From Hyalangium versicolor (lineage in GTDB: Bacteria; Myxococcota; Myxococcia; Myxococcales; Myxococcaceae), in assembly GCF_020103695.1 (NCBI RefSeq), contig NZ_JAHXBF010000011.1:186001-250000 (forward strand): DNA of 64,000 nucleotides, given 5' to 3'. How positions within the stretch are numbered: the first letter of the stretch is position 1; each line of letters starts with the position of its first letter. The notes under the pieces were generated by a model, which had not been told where the DNA came from, ran no database searches, and worked only from the letters and a program-made list of their open reading frames with translations. The position numbers and the translations under genes were made by a program. Below are positions 7,248 through 16,479 of this stretch, piece after piece.

Positions 7248-8305
7248 AGGTCTACGTCGACAAGGTGGGCAGCGTCACCCGCAACCTGCAGCTCGGCCGC
7301 ACCGTCCACCTCACCGAGGAGATCCAGGCGGTCGAGGGGGCGGTGATCGCCGCGCGCATCCACGGGGAGAAGTCCGTCTACAACCAGCTCGAGGACGTGC
7401 ACGGCCGGCTGGTGACGCTCCACGGCGGAGACATCGTCGTGGGCGCGCTCGGCCACCGCAACGCGCTGCACGGCTACGAGGGCGTGGTGCCGGACAAGGT
7501 GGCGCCGGGCCAGAAGCTGCACATCCTCAACATGGGTGGCGTCATCGGCCAGTGCACCTCGCACAACCCGGGCGTGGGCACCCCGTTCGAGGCGGAAGTC
7601 CTCGGCCAGGTGCTCATGTTCCCCGAGTTCCAGTCGCGCTCGGGCCAGCCGGCCCACGTGCGCGCCGGAGCGCTCAAGGGCTCGCAGCAGCCGGTGTCCG
7701 TGCCCGTGGTGTACGTGGTGGGCACCTGCATGAACGCGGGGAAGACCTACGCCGCCTGCGCCATGGTGCGCCGGCTGGCCCAGGCCGGCTACCGCGTGGG
7801 TGGCGCCAAGCTCACCGGCGTTTCGCTCATGCGCGACACGCTGAGCATGCGGGACTCGGGCGCGGACGTGGTGATGGACTTCACCGACGCGGGCACGGTG
7901 TGCACCAGCCCGAAAACGGCGGCCCAGGTGTCCCGCATCATCCTGTCCGAGCTGTCCGCCTCCGAGGTGGACGTCATCGTCGCGGAGACGGGCGACGGCA
8001 TCATGGGTGAGTACGGCGTGCAGTCCATCCTCGAGGATCCGGCCCTGCGCGAGCTGGCCGGCGCGTGGGTGCTGTGCGCCAATGATCCCGTGGGCGCCTC
8101 GGGCGGCGTGCGCCACCTGAAGGAGACGTACGGCATCCAGGTGGACGTGGTGGCCGGACCCGCCACGGACAACCGGGTGGGCATCCGCTTCGTGGAGCGC
8201 GAGGTGGGCCTGCCCGCCCACAACGCCCGCGCGGACGCCGCCGGCCTGGGTGGCCTCATCTTGAACAAGGTTGCGCCGCGGATCGCGGGGAGGAAGAGCA
8301 CATGA
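7244..8305 (+). CDS. DUF1611-type P-loop protein embedded in the arginine operon
   Basis: A 353-residue protein with a beta-rich N-terminal region of about 150 residues and a C-terminal P-loop domain. The Walker A motif is GTCMNAGKT (160-168), followed by VGGAKLTG and the acidic VIVAETGDGIMGEYG. Overall it matches DUF1611 proteins. It overlaps argG and argC by ATGA at both ends, so it is translationally coupled to arginine synthesis. No argA or argJ (glutamate N-acyltransferase) is present in the operon. As I recall, a DUF1611 protein called DgcN has been described as a D-glutamate N-acetyltransferase. A role in N-acylating glutamate is therefore an attractive inference, not shown by the sequence. 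A regulatory or ATPase role is the alternative. Confidence 0.75.
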   Translation: MKVYVDKVGSVTRNLQLGRTVHLTEEIQAVEGAVIAARIHGEKSVYNQLEDVHGRLVTLHGGDIVVGALGHRNALHGYEGVVPDKVAPGQKLHILNMGGVIGQCTSHNPGVGTPFEAEVLGQVLMFPEFQSRSGQPAHVRAGALKGSQQPVSVPVVYVVGTCMNAGKTYAACAMVRRLAQAGYRVGGAKLTGVSLMRDTLSMRDSGADVVMDFTDAGTVCTSPKTAAQVSRIILSELSASEVDVIVAETGDGIMGEYGVQSILEDPALRELAGAWVLCANDPVGASGGVRHLKETYGIQVDVVAGPATDNRVGIRFVEREVGLPAHNARADAAGLGGLILNKVAPRIAGRKST

Positions 8306-9372
8306 CACCGGTTCACGCCTACATCCTGGGAGCCTCGGGCTTCGGCGGAGGAGAGCTGCTGCGGCTGCTGTCGGGCCATCCGTCAGTAGCCGGGCTGCGC
8401 GCGGTGTCTCCGCCCCACGCGGACATGCCCTTCTACAAGGTCCACCCGCACCTGCGCGGGCTGGTCGAGGGCAAGTTCGACGCTGAGCCAGACTGGCGCT
8501 GGCTGACGGACTCGCCGCAGCCTGTCGTCTTCTCCGTGCTGGAGGACGAGGAGCTGGCCCGGCAGCTGCCCGCGCTGGAGAAGAAGTGGGCTGAGCTGGG
8601 GCTGGCCGATCGGATGATCCTGATCGATCTGTCCTCCGACTTCCGCCTGGATCACCCGGGCCGCTACGCCGCGACGCACGGCCGCCCCCACCTGGCGCCC
8701 GAGCTGCTCGAGCGCTTCGTGTACGGCCTGCCCGAGTGGCGCCGCGACAAGCTCAAGGGCGCCAAGCGCATCGCCAACCCGGGCTGCTTCGCCACGGCCG
8801 TGCAACTGGCGCTGCTGCCGGTGGCCTCCACGCCGGGCCTGGGGCTGATCGCCGCCTCGGGGGTGACGGGCTCGTCCGGCTCAGGCGTGGCGCCGGGCGA
8901 CTCCACGCACCACCCCACCCGCGCGCATGACTTCCGCGTCTACAAGCCCCTGGAGCACCCCCAGGAGGCGGAGATGGACGTGATGCTCGTGCAGCACAAG
9001 GCCACGCGCCACCGGCTGACGTTCATCCCCCACTCGGCTCCGCTGGTGCGCGGCATCTTCGCCACCGTGCAGTTCGAGTGGCCGGAGTTCGCGGGCGGCG
9101 TGAGCACCGCGTCCCTGTCCGAGGTCTACCGCCGCTACTACGCCACCTCGCCGATGATCCGCGTGGTGGAGGGCACGCCCCGCCTCGCCTCGGTGGTGGG
9201 CAGCAACTTCTGTGACGTCTCCGTGGCCAGCCGTGGCCGCACGGTCGCCGTCATGGTGGCGCTGGACAACCTGGTCAAGGGCATGGCCGGCCAAGCGGTG
9301 CAGAACCTCAACGTGGCGCTCGGCCTGCCCGAGGACACGGCGCTGCGTCAGGCCGCGTGCTTCCCCTGCTGA
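8302..9372 (+). CDS. argC: N-acetyl-gamma-glutamyl-phosphate reductase
   Basis: A 356-residue NADPH-dependent reductase acting on N-acylglutamyl phosphate. The N-terminal Rossmann motif is GASGFGGGELLRLL. The catalytic cysteine is C162 in IANPGCFATAVQLAL, and FIPHSAPLVRGI follows as in the family. It is the last gene of the arginine operon. No argD (aminotransferase) is in the window, so that step must be encoded elsewhere. The stop lies 15 bases from the end of the convergent kinase gene, with no obvious terminator between them. Confidence 0.94.
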   Translation: MTPVHAYILGASGFGGGELLRLLSGHPSVAGLRAVSPPHADMPFYKVHPHLRGLVEGKFDAEPDWRWLTDSPQPVVFSVLEDEELARQLPALEKKWAELGLADRMILIDLSSDFRLDHPGRYAATHGRPHLAPELLERFVYGLPEWRRDKLKGAKRIANPGCFATAVQLALLPVASTPGLGLIAASGVTGSSGSGVAPGDSTHHPTRAHDFRVYKPLEHPQEAEMDVMLVQHKATRHRLTFIPHSAPLVRGIFATVQFEWPEFAGGVSTASLSEVYRRYYATSPMIRVVEGTPRLASVVGSNFCDVSVASRGRTVAVMVALDNLVKGMAGQAVQNLNVALGLPEDTALRQAACFPC

Positions 9373-9387
9373 GCCGGTAGCGCCGCG

Positions 9388-11994
9388 TCAGTTGCTCGTC
9401 AGCACCACCGCCCCCTCCCCGTACGGCGCATGCCGCGCGGGGGAGTTGGGGCGGTGGAGCTGGTTGTCGATCTCCCGAAGCTCGGTGAAGACCTGCACCA
9501 GCTCCCGCTCCAGAGGCTCCCGCTCCGCACGGGCCGCAGCAAGGTCTCCACGCCGAGCCAGCATCTCGACGCGTCCGCACATCGCGAACGCGGACCGCGC
9601 CGCGAGATCCCCCAGGGCCCCCTTCAACTTGTGCGCGGTCCCCACCAGCGCCTTCGCATCATCTCCCGCGAAGGCCGCCAGGAGCGCATCGCGCATCTCC
9701 GGCCCGTACTGAAGGAACAGGCGCACGACGCGGGCCAGCAGCTCCCCATCCCCACCCACCAGCTCATCCAGCGACGCGCGATCCAGACAGCGGGACAGCT
9801 CGGGAGCAGGAGCAGCGGGCTCCGGGAGGGCCTCCCCCACGATGCGATCGAGCGCCTCCGCGAGCTGGCGGCCCCGGACCGGCTTGGTGAGGTACTCGTC
9901 CATCCCCGTCGCGAGCCCCTTCTCCCGGTCCCCCACGATGGCCTGGGCCGTCAGTCCGATGATGCGCGTGCGCGCTCGGCCGAGCCGCTCCTCCTCTTCG
10001 CGGAGCCGCCGCGTGACCTCCAGGCCATCCATATCCGGCAGCTGGATGTCCATGAGGATGACATCGAAGCGCTCGTCTCGCAGCCGCGCCAGGGCCAGCT
10101 CGCCCCGCTCCACGGTCTCCACCTGGTGGCCGTCCAGCTCGAGCAGCCCGCGAGCCACCTGCTGGTTCACCACATTGTCCTCGACGACCAGCACGCGCAG
10201 GCTCCGGCGCACCTTCGTGCGGGGATGCGGCTGCGCCGGCTCGATCTCCTTGTATGTCCGCTCCTCGATCCCGAGCCGCGCCGTGAAGCGGAAGCAGCTC
10301 CCCTTGCCCACCGTGCTCTCCACCGAGATCATCCCACCCAGCATCTGCACGAGTTGATGGCAGATCGTCAGCCCCAGGCCCGTGCCCCCAAAGTGCTGGG
10401 CCGTCTCCGCCTCCGCCTGGGTGAAGGCCTCGAAGATGGCCCGCTGCCGCGAGACGTCGATTCCAATCCCCGTGTCGACGACGGAGAACTCGAGCAGGCA
10501 ATCCTTGGCCGAGCGCTCGACGACGCGCGCCACCAGCCGCACCTCGCCCTGCTGGGTGAACTTCACCGCGTTGCCCAGCAGGTTGATGAGCACCTGCGAG
10601 AGCCGGAGCGGATCCCCCCTCACCGCATTCGGCAGCTCTTCCGCGAGCTCCACGGTGAAGCGCAGGCCCTTGCCTCGCGCCCGGGCCGCGAGCCCCTTCA
10701 AGGGCCGCTCGAGACACTCCCGCAGCGAGAAGGGCATCTCCGCCAGATCGAGCCGGCCCGCTTCGATCTTCGAGAAGTCGAGCACGTCATTGACGAGCTG
10801 GAGCAGCAGCTCCGCGGACGACTGGGCCGTCTCCAGGTGCTCACGCTGGCTTGACGTGAGCGGTGAGCTCATGACGAGCTCGATCATGCCGATGACGCCG
10901 TTGATGGGGGTGCGGATCTCGTGGCTCATCCTCGCCAGGAACTGGCTCTTGGCGGCTGTCGCGGCCTCTGCGGCCTTCTTCGACTCGCGCAGCGCCTGCT
11001 CCGCCCGGTACTTCTCCACGAAGTGGCCAATGCAGACACCGATCTGCTCGAGCGCGTCCAGCAGGCGCGAATCCCGGGATCTCGGCTGAGTCGAGTACAG
11101 TTCGCAGACTCCCGCCACGCCCTGGGAGCCCGCCAGCGGGAAAGCACACGAGCACCGGAATCCCGCCTTCACCGCGGCGCGAGAGCGGCTGGAGAACGAG
11201 GTGAAGGACAGATCCTCGCCCCAGTCCGCCAGCCCGGTGCGAAGGGCATTACCGGCGGGATCCACCTCCAGTCCTGGAGGAGTCCCCAGCAAGTAGTCCT
11301 TGAACGCGGACACCTGCGGATGCGTCCGGGCATCCCTCGCGAACGAGAAGGAGCGCGACTCTTCCCCCTGCAACCAGATCACTCCCACGTCCCAGGGACC
11401 CAGCTCGCAGACGGAAGCGAGGATTCCCGCCGCCGCCTCTCCGATGTTCGAGGCCCGGGTCAGCGCCTGGGTCACCCCATAATCGGCGATGAGGCACGCA
11501 TTCGCCGAACGCAGCTCCGCGCGCTGCGCATTCAGCTTCTCCGCCAGGCGGTTGGCATCCGCGAGCGCCGTCGCTTGCGACTGCATGAGGTGGATCAGAT
11601 CCACCACGGGATCGTGCAGCGCGAAATCCGAGGTCACCAGGCCCATGCTGCGGATCTGCGTCGGCTCCGTGAGCCAGGGCGAGCAGAGATACAGAAGGCA
11701 GTTCCCTGCCTCGGACCGCAGGAACTCGCCGCGCACCGCCAGTTGCCCGCGCAGCGTCTCCATCACCACTAGGTGCGAGATCAGCGAGCAGAAGTACTCG
11801 AAGCCAGGCTCCTGCACCGAGTCTCGGAGCCGCAGGTGATCATCCAGCCGAGCCCCCGGAACCAATCCTGGGCAGAGCTTGTGCAGCGAGGGACCGGCCT
11901 GAACGACCACGAGCTGCTCATCGAAGGCGACATGGAACGGAAAGGCATGAGCGAACTGCGCCGGGCCCAACCCCAGGTGAAGAGCTGGACTCAC
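9388..11994 (-). CDS. Hybrid sensor histidine kinase with HNOBA, GAF, receiver and Hpt domains
   Basis: An 868-residue soluble hybrid kinase. Order: HNOBA-type domain (about 5-165; it starts FPFHVAFDEQLVVVQAGPSL and contains SDFALHDPVVDL), coiled coil, GAF (about 175-335), HisKA with MSHEIRTP (H358), HATPase with the GGTGLGL loop (537-543), receiver with VLVVEDN and phosphoacceptor D649, and an Hpt domain with GTAHKLKG (H788). HNOBA domains usually work with haem-NO/oxygen-binding H-NOX proteins, but none is encoded in the window. The start is a GTG with AAGGAG upstream. It is the last gene of the minus-strand polysaccharide operon, 87 bases after the OpgC-like gene, so a control role there is likely. 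Confidence 0.9.
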   Translation of the reverse strand: MSPALHLGLGPAQFAHAFPFHVAFDEQLVVVQAGPSLHKLCPGLVPGARLDDHLRLRDSVQEPGFEYFCSLISHLVVMETLRGQLAVRGEFLRSEAGNCLLYLCSPWLTEPTQIRSMGLVTSDFALHDPVVDLIHLMQSQATALADANRLAEKLNAQRAELRSANACLIADYGVTQALTRASNIGEAAAGILASVCELGPWDVGVIWLQGEESRSFSFARDARTHPQVSAFKDYLLGTPPGLEVDPAGNALRTGLADWGEDLSFTSFSSRSRAAVKAGFRCSCAFPLAGSQGVAGVCELYSTQPRSRDSRLLDALEQIGVCIGHFVEKYRAEQALRESKKAAEAATAAKSQFLARMSHEIRTPINGVIGMIELVMSSPLTSSQREHLETAQSSAELLLQLVNDVLDFSKIEAGRLDLAEMPFSLRECLERPLKGLAARARGKGLRFTVELAEELPNAVRGDPLRLSQVLINLLGNAVKFTQQGEVRLVARVVERSAKDCLLEFSVVDTGIGIDVSRQRAIFEAFTQAEAETAQHFGGTGLGLTICHQLVQMLGGMISVESTVGKGSCFRFTARLGIEERTYKEIEPAQPHPRTKVRRSLRVLVVEDNVVNQQVARGLLELDGHQVETVERGELALARLRDERFDVILMDIQLPDMDGLEVTRRLREEEERLGRARTRIIGLTAQAIVGDREKGLATGMDEYLTKPVRGRQLAEALDRIVGEALPEPAAPAPELSRCLDRASLDELVGGDGELLARVVRLFLQYGPEMRDALLAAFAGDDAKALVGTAHKLKGALGDLAARSAFAMCGRVEMLARRGDLAAARAEREPLERELVQVFTELREIDNQLHRPNSPARHAPYGEGAVVLTSN

Positions 11995-12081
11995 GGCAGG
12001 CTCCTTCTCACCGGAAGGAGACGGATGTCATGCTTCTCGCGAGCCCGCTTCACCCGATCGCACATGCGCCACCTCCACGAG

Positions 12082-13314
12082 TCAGTGGGGAATCCAACGA
12101 AAGAGAACCCGGTAGCGCACCAGCAACCAGACCACGGCCAGGCACAGCATGTGGGCCACCGTGTTGCGCAGCAGCGCGGGCGCTTCGGTCGTGTAGCCAA
12201 AGGGCACCAGGTGCGAGGTGATCAGCACCAGCGGCACGTGCACCGTGAAGATGTAGAGCGAGGCCTGTCCCAGGGGAATGAAGAACCAACCAAGCCCGGC
12301 GCGCAGCGGCACCCAGGCGCAGGTGAGCAGCTCGCCGCACACCACCAGGAGCACGGCGATGTTCAGCAGCCGCAGCAGCCCCAACTGCTCCTTCGAGAAG
12401 AACTGCCCTGAGACGCTAGAGAAGACATCCTCCGGGATGATGGACAGGCGCGCATACTCGGGGATGAAGCGATTGGGACTGTTGAGGGCGAAGAAGCAGA
12501 ACGCGGCGGCCAGCACCAGCGCGGCGCTCCGCAACAGCTTGCGCCACCGCGAGTAGAAGGCCAGCAGTTGCTCCCGGTGGTAGCCCGCCGCCAGACCATG
12601 GACGAAGAGCACCTGCCAGGTGAGCAGCGGGAAGGCGTACTCGAACATGGCCCCGGTGGGCTGGGACGGCGCCGCTCGCTGTGCGAAGTAGCCCACCCAC
12701 GAGAGCGTCAGCAGCCAGCGCACCCGCCCCTTGGACAGGAGATAGAGCGCCGCCGGCGCACACACGAAGAAGCACGTATAGAGCCCGAGGACCTGGACCT
12801 GGTACGGGCCCATGCGCAGCAGGAGCCACCGTCCGATCCAGACATACAGGTCCGTGCCCGGCCCCGGGTAGAGCGAATAGACCGCGTTGGCACCGCGATC
12901 CACGAAGGTGGTGAGCGGCGTCGTATCCCAGATGGGGACCTGTGCCACCAACGCCGCCAGCAGGTTGACGGCCAACAGGTTCCGGTAGAGCAGCACCGCG
13001 CGATCCCAGATCTTCCAGCTGGCCCCCTGCAGCCCCTGCTGGCTCACACGCTTCAGGGACACCTGCCCGAGCACGAACCCCGAGAGGACCACGAAGAACT
13101 CGGCGGAGCTCACCGAGCCGATCCGCTCCCAGAAGAGGAAGTTGAACAGGGAGAAGAACTCCACGTGCACGATGACCACGCTGACAGTGGCCAGGCCGCG
13201 CATGAAGTCCACACGCAGATCCCGCTCGCTGGCATCTCCCACGTACGCCCAGCTCACCCGCTCAGCGGACGGCGCCACCGCAGGCAACACCGTAGGGCCC
13301 ACCTGCGTTGTCAT
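12082..13314 (-). CDS. OpgC-type membrane acyltransferase
   Basis: A 410-residue polytopic membrane protein with about ten hydrophobic segments. After a 30-residue cytoplasmic lead it reads RDLRVDFMRGLATVSVVIVH, then EFFVVLSGFVLG, the hallmark start of OpgC/acyltransferase-3 proteins. OpgC succinylates osmoregulated periplasmic glucans, so this protein probably adds an acyl group to the product of the neighbouring GT2. Its start overlaps the end of the DUF3131 gene by four bases. Confidence 0.83.
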   Translation of the reverse strand: MTTQVGPTVLPAVAPSAERVSWAYVGDASERDLRVDFMRGLATVSVVIVHVEFFSLFNFLFWERIGSVSSAEFFVVLSGFVLGQVSLKRVSQQGLQGASWKIWDRAVLLYRNLLAVNLLAALVAQVPIWDTTPLTTFVDRGANAVYSLYPGPGTDLYVWIGRWLLLRMGPYQVQVLGLYTCFFVCAPAALYLLSKGRVRWLLTLSWVGYFAQRAAPSQPTGAMFEYAFPLLTWQVLFVHGLAAGYHREQLLAFYSRWRKLLRSAALVLAAAFCFFALNSPNRFIPEYARLSIIPEDVFSSVSGQFFSKEQLGLLRLLNIAVLLVVCGELLTCAWVPLRAGLGWFFIPLGQASLYIFTVHVPLVLITSHLVPFGYTTEAPALLRNTVAHMLCLAVVWLLVRYRVLFRWIPH

Positions 13315-14657
13315 TGCACCCTCCTCGCCGCGGACAACAGAGGGCCATGCGCCCGGTACCAGAGGGCCTCGAGCACCAGTGCGTTCGTGTTCGCGGTGAG
13401 GGCGGTGTTCACCTTGCCGTCCGCCTCGTAGCGGCCGGAGTACCAGCCCTTCGTCGGATCGTTCAGGGACGACACCGCCTGGAGCAGGCGGTGGGAGTAG
13501 TCACTATCGAAGAGATAGGCCCAGCCGAACGCCGCCTTCAGCGACAGGCAGCGGTGCGCCGAGGCATCCACCCCTTCCGGGGTGAAGGCCGCCCACTCGT
13601 GCCGGCCGTTGAGCACGCTGTTGTAGACGAAGTACGGAGGCCGATCGATGTTGTCCTCGGACACGGCGGTGAGGATGCCGGTGTCCTCGAAGCGTCCCTG
13701 CTGCGCGTGGTAGACGGAGCGCGCCAACGGCAGGGTGATGGAGTTGAGCCCGAACTCGAGCCCCTCCAGCACATAGGGCTCGGAGAGCACGGCGTTCTGC
13801 GTGCCTCCATTCTGCTCCGGCAGGCGCGAGTCGTAGGCGATGAGCTGCCCCCCCACCTTCATCACGTCCACGCCGACCTCGTAGCGAACGGCCCTGCTCA
13901 CATCCAACCCGAGCAGGAAAAGCGACTTGGCGCCGTATTGCTCGTAGCCGAAGCGCCCCTCCTGGCGCAGCTCGAGCGCACCGCTCTCCTGGGAGCGATG
14001 GCTGCCCATCATCTGCCCGTCCTTCGCCATCTCTCCCAACCCCCAGGCCAGGAGGATGGAACGCACTCGGGGCGTATAACGAGGGTGGCGCCAGGTGATC
14101 AGCGTGGCCGGCATCGCGAAGCGCGCCACGTCCAGCGCGGACCAGCCCACGCCCTGGGCGGACGCGTTGTTGTTGTAGTCCACCATCGCGAGCGTGACGG
14201 TGTGGTAGACCTTGTTGGGCAATTGGCCGTTGACGAGCGGCAGGGTCTCCAGCGAGGCGAGCAGCTTGTCCATGCGCGCATCGAACTGCGGCTCATCCAC
14301 GAGCCCCAGATCCTCGGCGGCCAGCAGCGCCATCATGTACGAGCCGAGATCCCAGAGCGTGGTGGAGGGGTACCCATCCACCGAGTTCACCAGCCCGGTC
14401 CCCGCCTGGTAGTTGTTCTCGAAGTAGGTCCAGGCGATCCGCGCCCAGGTGCGCTCCTGATCGGAGAGCGGCACTCCCGTCGCTCGCAAGGGTGCGTCGC
14501 CAGGCCGATCCCCGAGCAGTGCCCCGTAGTCGACGACTCCGGGGCGAACGGTGGGAGCCCGCGCGTGGAGGATGAAGATGGTGCCCAGCGCCAGGCTCAG
14601 ACCGATCAGAAAGGCCGCATGCGAGCGCGCGGCGAGAAACCCTCTCGAGTGACGCAT
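13311..14657 (-). CDS. DUF3131 protein (first copy), membrane-anchored
   Basis: A 448-residue protein with an N-terminal signal anchor (FLIGLSLALGTIFIL) and a helical, (alpha/alpha)-barrel-like DUF3131 domain. Characteristic stretches are WTYFENNYQAGTGLVNSVDG, PSTTLWDLGSYMMALLAAE, LPNKVYHTVTLAMVDY and VSEDNIDRPPYFVYNSVLNG. Conserved acidic and aromatic residues suggest glycan binding or hydrolysis; the function is not established. I chose the ATG at 14657 (MRHSRGFLAA) with GGAGAG upstream; it begins one base after the GT2 stop. A second DUF3131 copy lies at 22786-24306. Probable periplasmic partner of the GT2. Confidence 0.8.
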   Translation of the reverse strand: MRHSRGFLAARSHAAFLIGLSLALGTIFILHARAPTVRPGVVDYGALLGDRPGDAPLRATGVPLSDQERTWARIAWTYFENNYQAGTGLVNSVDGYPSTTLWDLGSYMMALLAAEDLGLVDEPQFDARMDKLLASLETLPLVNGQLPNKVYHTVTLAMVDYNNNASAQGVGWSALDVARFAMPATLITWRHPRYTPRVRSILLAWGLGEMAKDGQMMGSHRSQESGALELRQEGRFGYEQYGAKSLFLLGLDVSRAVRYEVGVDVMKVGGQLIAYDSRLPEQNGGTQNAVLSEPYVLEGLEFGLNSITLPLARSVYHAQQGRFEDTGILTAVSEDNIDRPPYFVYNSVLNGRHEWAAFTPEGVDASAHRCLSLKAAFGWAYLFDSDYSHRLLQAVSSLNDPTKGWYSGRYEADGKVNTALTANTNALVLEALWYRAHGPLLSAARRVQ

Positions 14658-14658
14658 C

Positions 14659-16467
14659 TCAGCTCTCCTTTGCCCGACGCAGGGCCGCGAAGACGACCAC
14701 GGACAGGGCGAGGACGTTGTTGAGGCTCCAGAAAAGGTTGGCCAGGTACGAGTCCACGTCCCCATCGCGCAGCGCGAAGATGCGCACCCCCATCACCCCC
14801 AGGCCCAGCAGCGTGAGCGAGATGAGGACGATGTGGGGCCACACGAGGGAGAGGAAGGTGCCGGACTGCCGCGTCTTTGGCGTGACGTGGAACTTGATGG
14901 GCTTGCCGCGCACCACGTCCACCATGGCCTTGATGTTGAGCCAGAAGAACGAGAGGTAGTGCTGCTCGCCGCGCCAGGAGGGCACGCCCCACGTCCCCAC
15001 GGTGAAGGCCAGCTTGTTCACCAGGATGAAGGGCACCAGGTGCAGGTAGAAGTCCGTGTCATAGGCGGACAGCGGGCTCAGCCCGGTGAACAGGTAGACG
15101 ATGGGCGAGATCAGGAAGACCACCGTCCAGAGCGGCGCCAGGTACGAGTAGATGGTCGTCCCGTACATCAGCTTCTGCCAGAGGGAGAGCCCCGCGCGGC
15201 GCAGCGGGTTGTCGTGCCAGAAGATATCCAGCGTGCCACCGGCGTACTTGAAGCGCTGGATGGTCCACGCCAACAGATCCTGCGGGGACAGCATCCGCGA
15301 GAGCACGCGCGGGTGGAACACGGACCTCCAGTGCCGCTGCGAGTCCGAGTGCAGAACGATGCTCGTGTAGATGTCCTCGGACACGTGGAACTTGTACGGG
15401 GTGAACTCGAGCGAACGCGCCACCTCACCCGACATCATCTCGGTGAGCTCGGTGCGCAGCTTCGCGTCCTCCACCTCGCTGACGACCCGGTCCACCTCGC
15501 GGCCGACCTGCTCTCCGTAGGCTCGCAGCGCCGCCTCCATCACCGCCTCGCGGCGGTGTACGCTGCCCGCGCCGCAGCAGAACGAGGCGTTGCACCAGTT
15601 CCGGCGCCGCTGGATGACGTCGTAGAAGAGCCCCGGTTCGTTGCCCAGGAGATCCGCGCCCACCCGCACCGGGCCGACCAGCCACTCGACAGAGCGGCCC
15701 AGCACGCGGCCCACGCCGCCGAGCCGGAGCGTGCGCGAGAGCCAGTCCGGCAGCGCCGTACCCTCGTCCAGATCATTGAACCACTGCGGCGTCTGCACCC
15801 ACGCCACCTGCGGATCGCGGAAGTAGCCCAGCGTCTCCTCGAGGAACTCCGGAAAGGGGCGCGTGTCCGCGTCGCAGATGACCACCAGATCGCCGTGGGT
15901 CAGCTCCAGCGCGTTGCGGATGTTGCCCGCCTTGTAGCCGATGTTGTTCCCACGGGTGAGGTAGCCCACGCCCTCCTGCTCCGCCACGGCCCGCATGGCG
16001 GGGCGGCGCCCGTCATCCAGCACGTAGACCTGCATCTCAAGGGGATGCGGGTAGCGCATCCGCTTCGCGTCCTGGATCGACTGCCGGACCAGCTCTGGGT
16101 CCTCGCTGTATGTGGCGATGAAGACGTCCACGACGAGCGGGCGCTCACTCCGAGATTTCACCTCGAGGATGTCCCCGACCGTGGCCGGAGGCGCACGCGG
16201 AGGTGTGTCCTCGGTGCGCCAGAGGTTGAGCATGAAGAGGCAGGTGCCGAAGAAGGCCAGCGTCTCGGCCAGGACCAGCGGCACGGAGAACCACCAGACC
16301 TCCCAACGCACCGAACTCGTCCACCGCCACCACAAGTACCAGGCCCCGAAGACCACGGTCGCCGTCGCGAGCGCCTGGAAAAGGAGTTCTCGCGGCGCGC
16401 TGTAGGGCATGGGCTCGGGAGGCCGACGCGCCTCCTCGGGGGCGGTGGAGAGAGGGAGGGGGAACAT
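14659..16467 (-). CDS. Cellulose-synthase-like family 2 glycosyltransferase
   Basis: A 602-residue processive GT2. Two N-terminal membrane helices (about 28-48 and 58-80) precede the catalytic domain, with DVFIATYSED, VLDDG (DD 151-152) and ICDADTRP (DAD 199-201). The usual TED is SED (363-365) and the usual QxxRW is QRFKY (404-408). Four or so membrane helices follow, making the export channel. It should polymerise a beta-linked glycan from a nucleotide sugar and extrude it. The Shine-Dalgarno sequence overlaps the stop of the STAS gene, so translation is likely coupled. The motif changes suggest a glucan other than cellulose. No PilZ domain is evident, so direct c-di-GMP control is unlikely. 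Confidence 0.87.
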   Translation of the reverse strand: MFPLPLSTAPEEARRPPEPMPYSAPRELLFQALATATVVFGAWYLWWRWTSSVRWEVWWFSVPLVLAETLAFFGTCLFMLNLWRTEDTPPRAPPATVGDILEVKSRSERPLVVDVFIATYSEDPELVRQSIQDAKRMRYPHPLEMQVYVLDDGRRPAMRAVAEQEGVGYLTRGNNIGYKAGNIRNALELTHGDLVVICDADTRPFPEFLEETLGYFRDPQVAWVQTPQWFNDLDEGTALPDWLSRTLRLGGVGRVLGRSVEWLVGPVRVGADLLGNEPGLFYDVIQRRRNWCNASFCCGAGSVHRREAVMEAALRAYGEQVGREVDRVVSEVEDAKLRTELTEMMSGEVARSLEFTPYKFHVSEDIYTSIVLHSDSQRHWRSVFHPRVLSRMLSPQDLLAWTIQRFKYAGGTLDIFWHDNPLRRAGLSLWQKLMYGTTIYSYLAPLWTVVFLISPIVYLFTGLSPLSAYDTDFYLHLVPFILVNKLAFTVGTWGVPSWRGEQHYLSFFWLNIKAMVDVVRGKPIKFHVTPKTRQSGTFLSLVWPHIVLISLTLLGLGVMGVRIFALRDGDVDSYLANLFWSLNNVLALSVVVFAALRRAKES

Positions 16468-16479
16468 GGGCGAGCGTCC

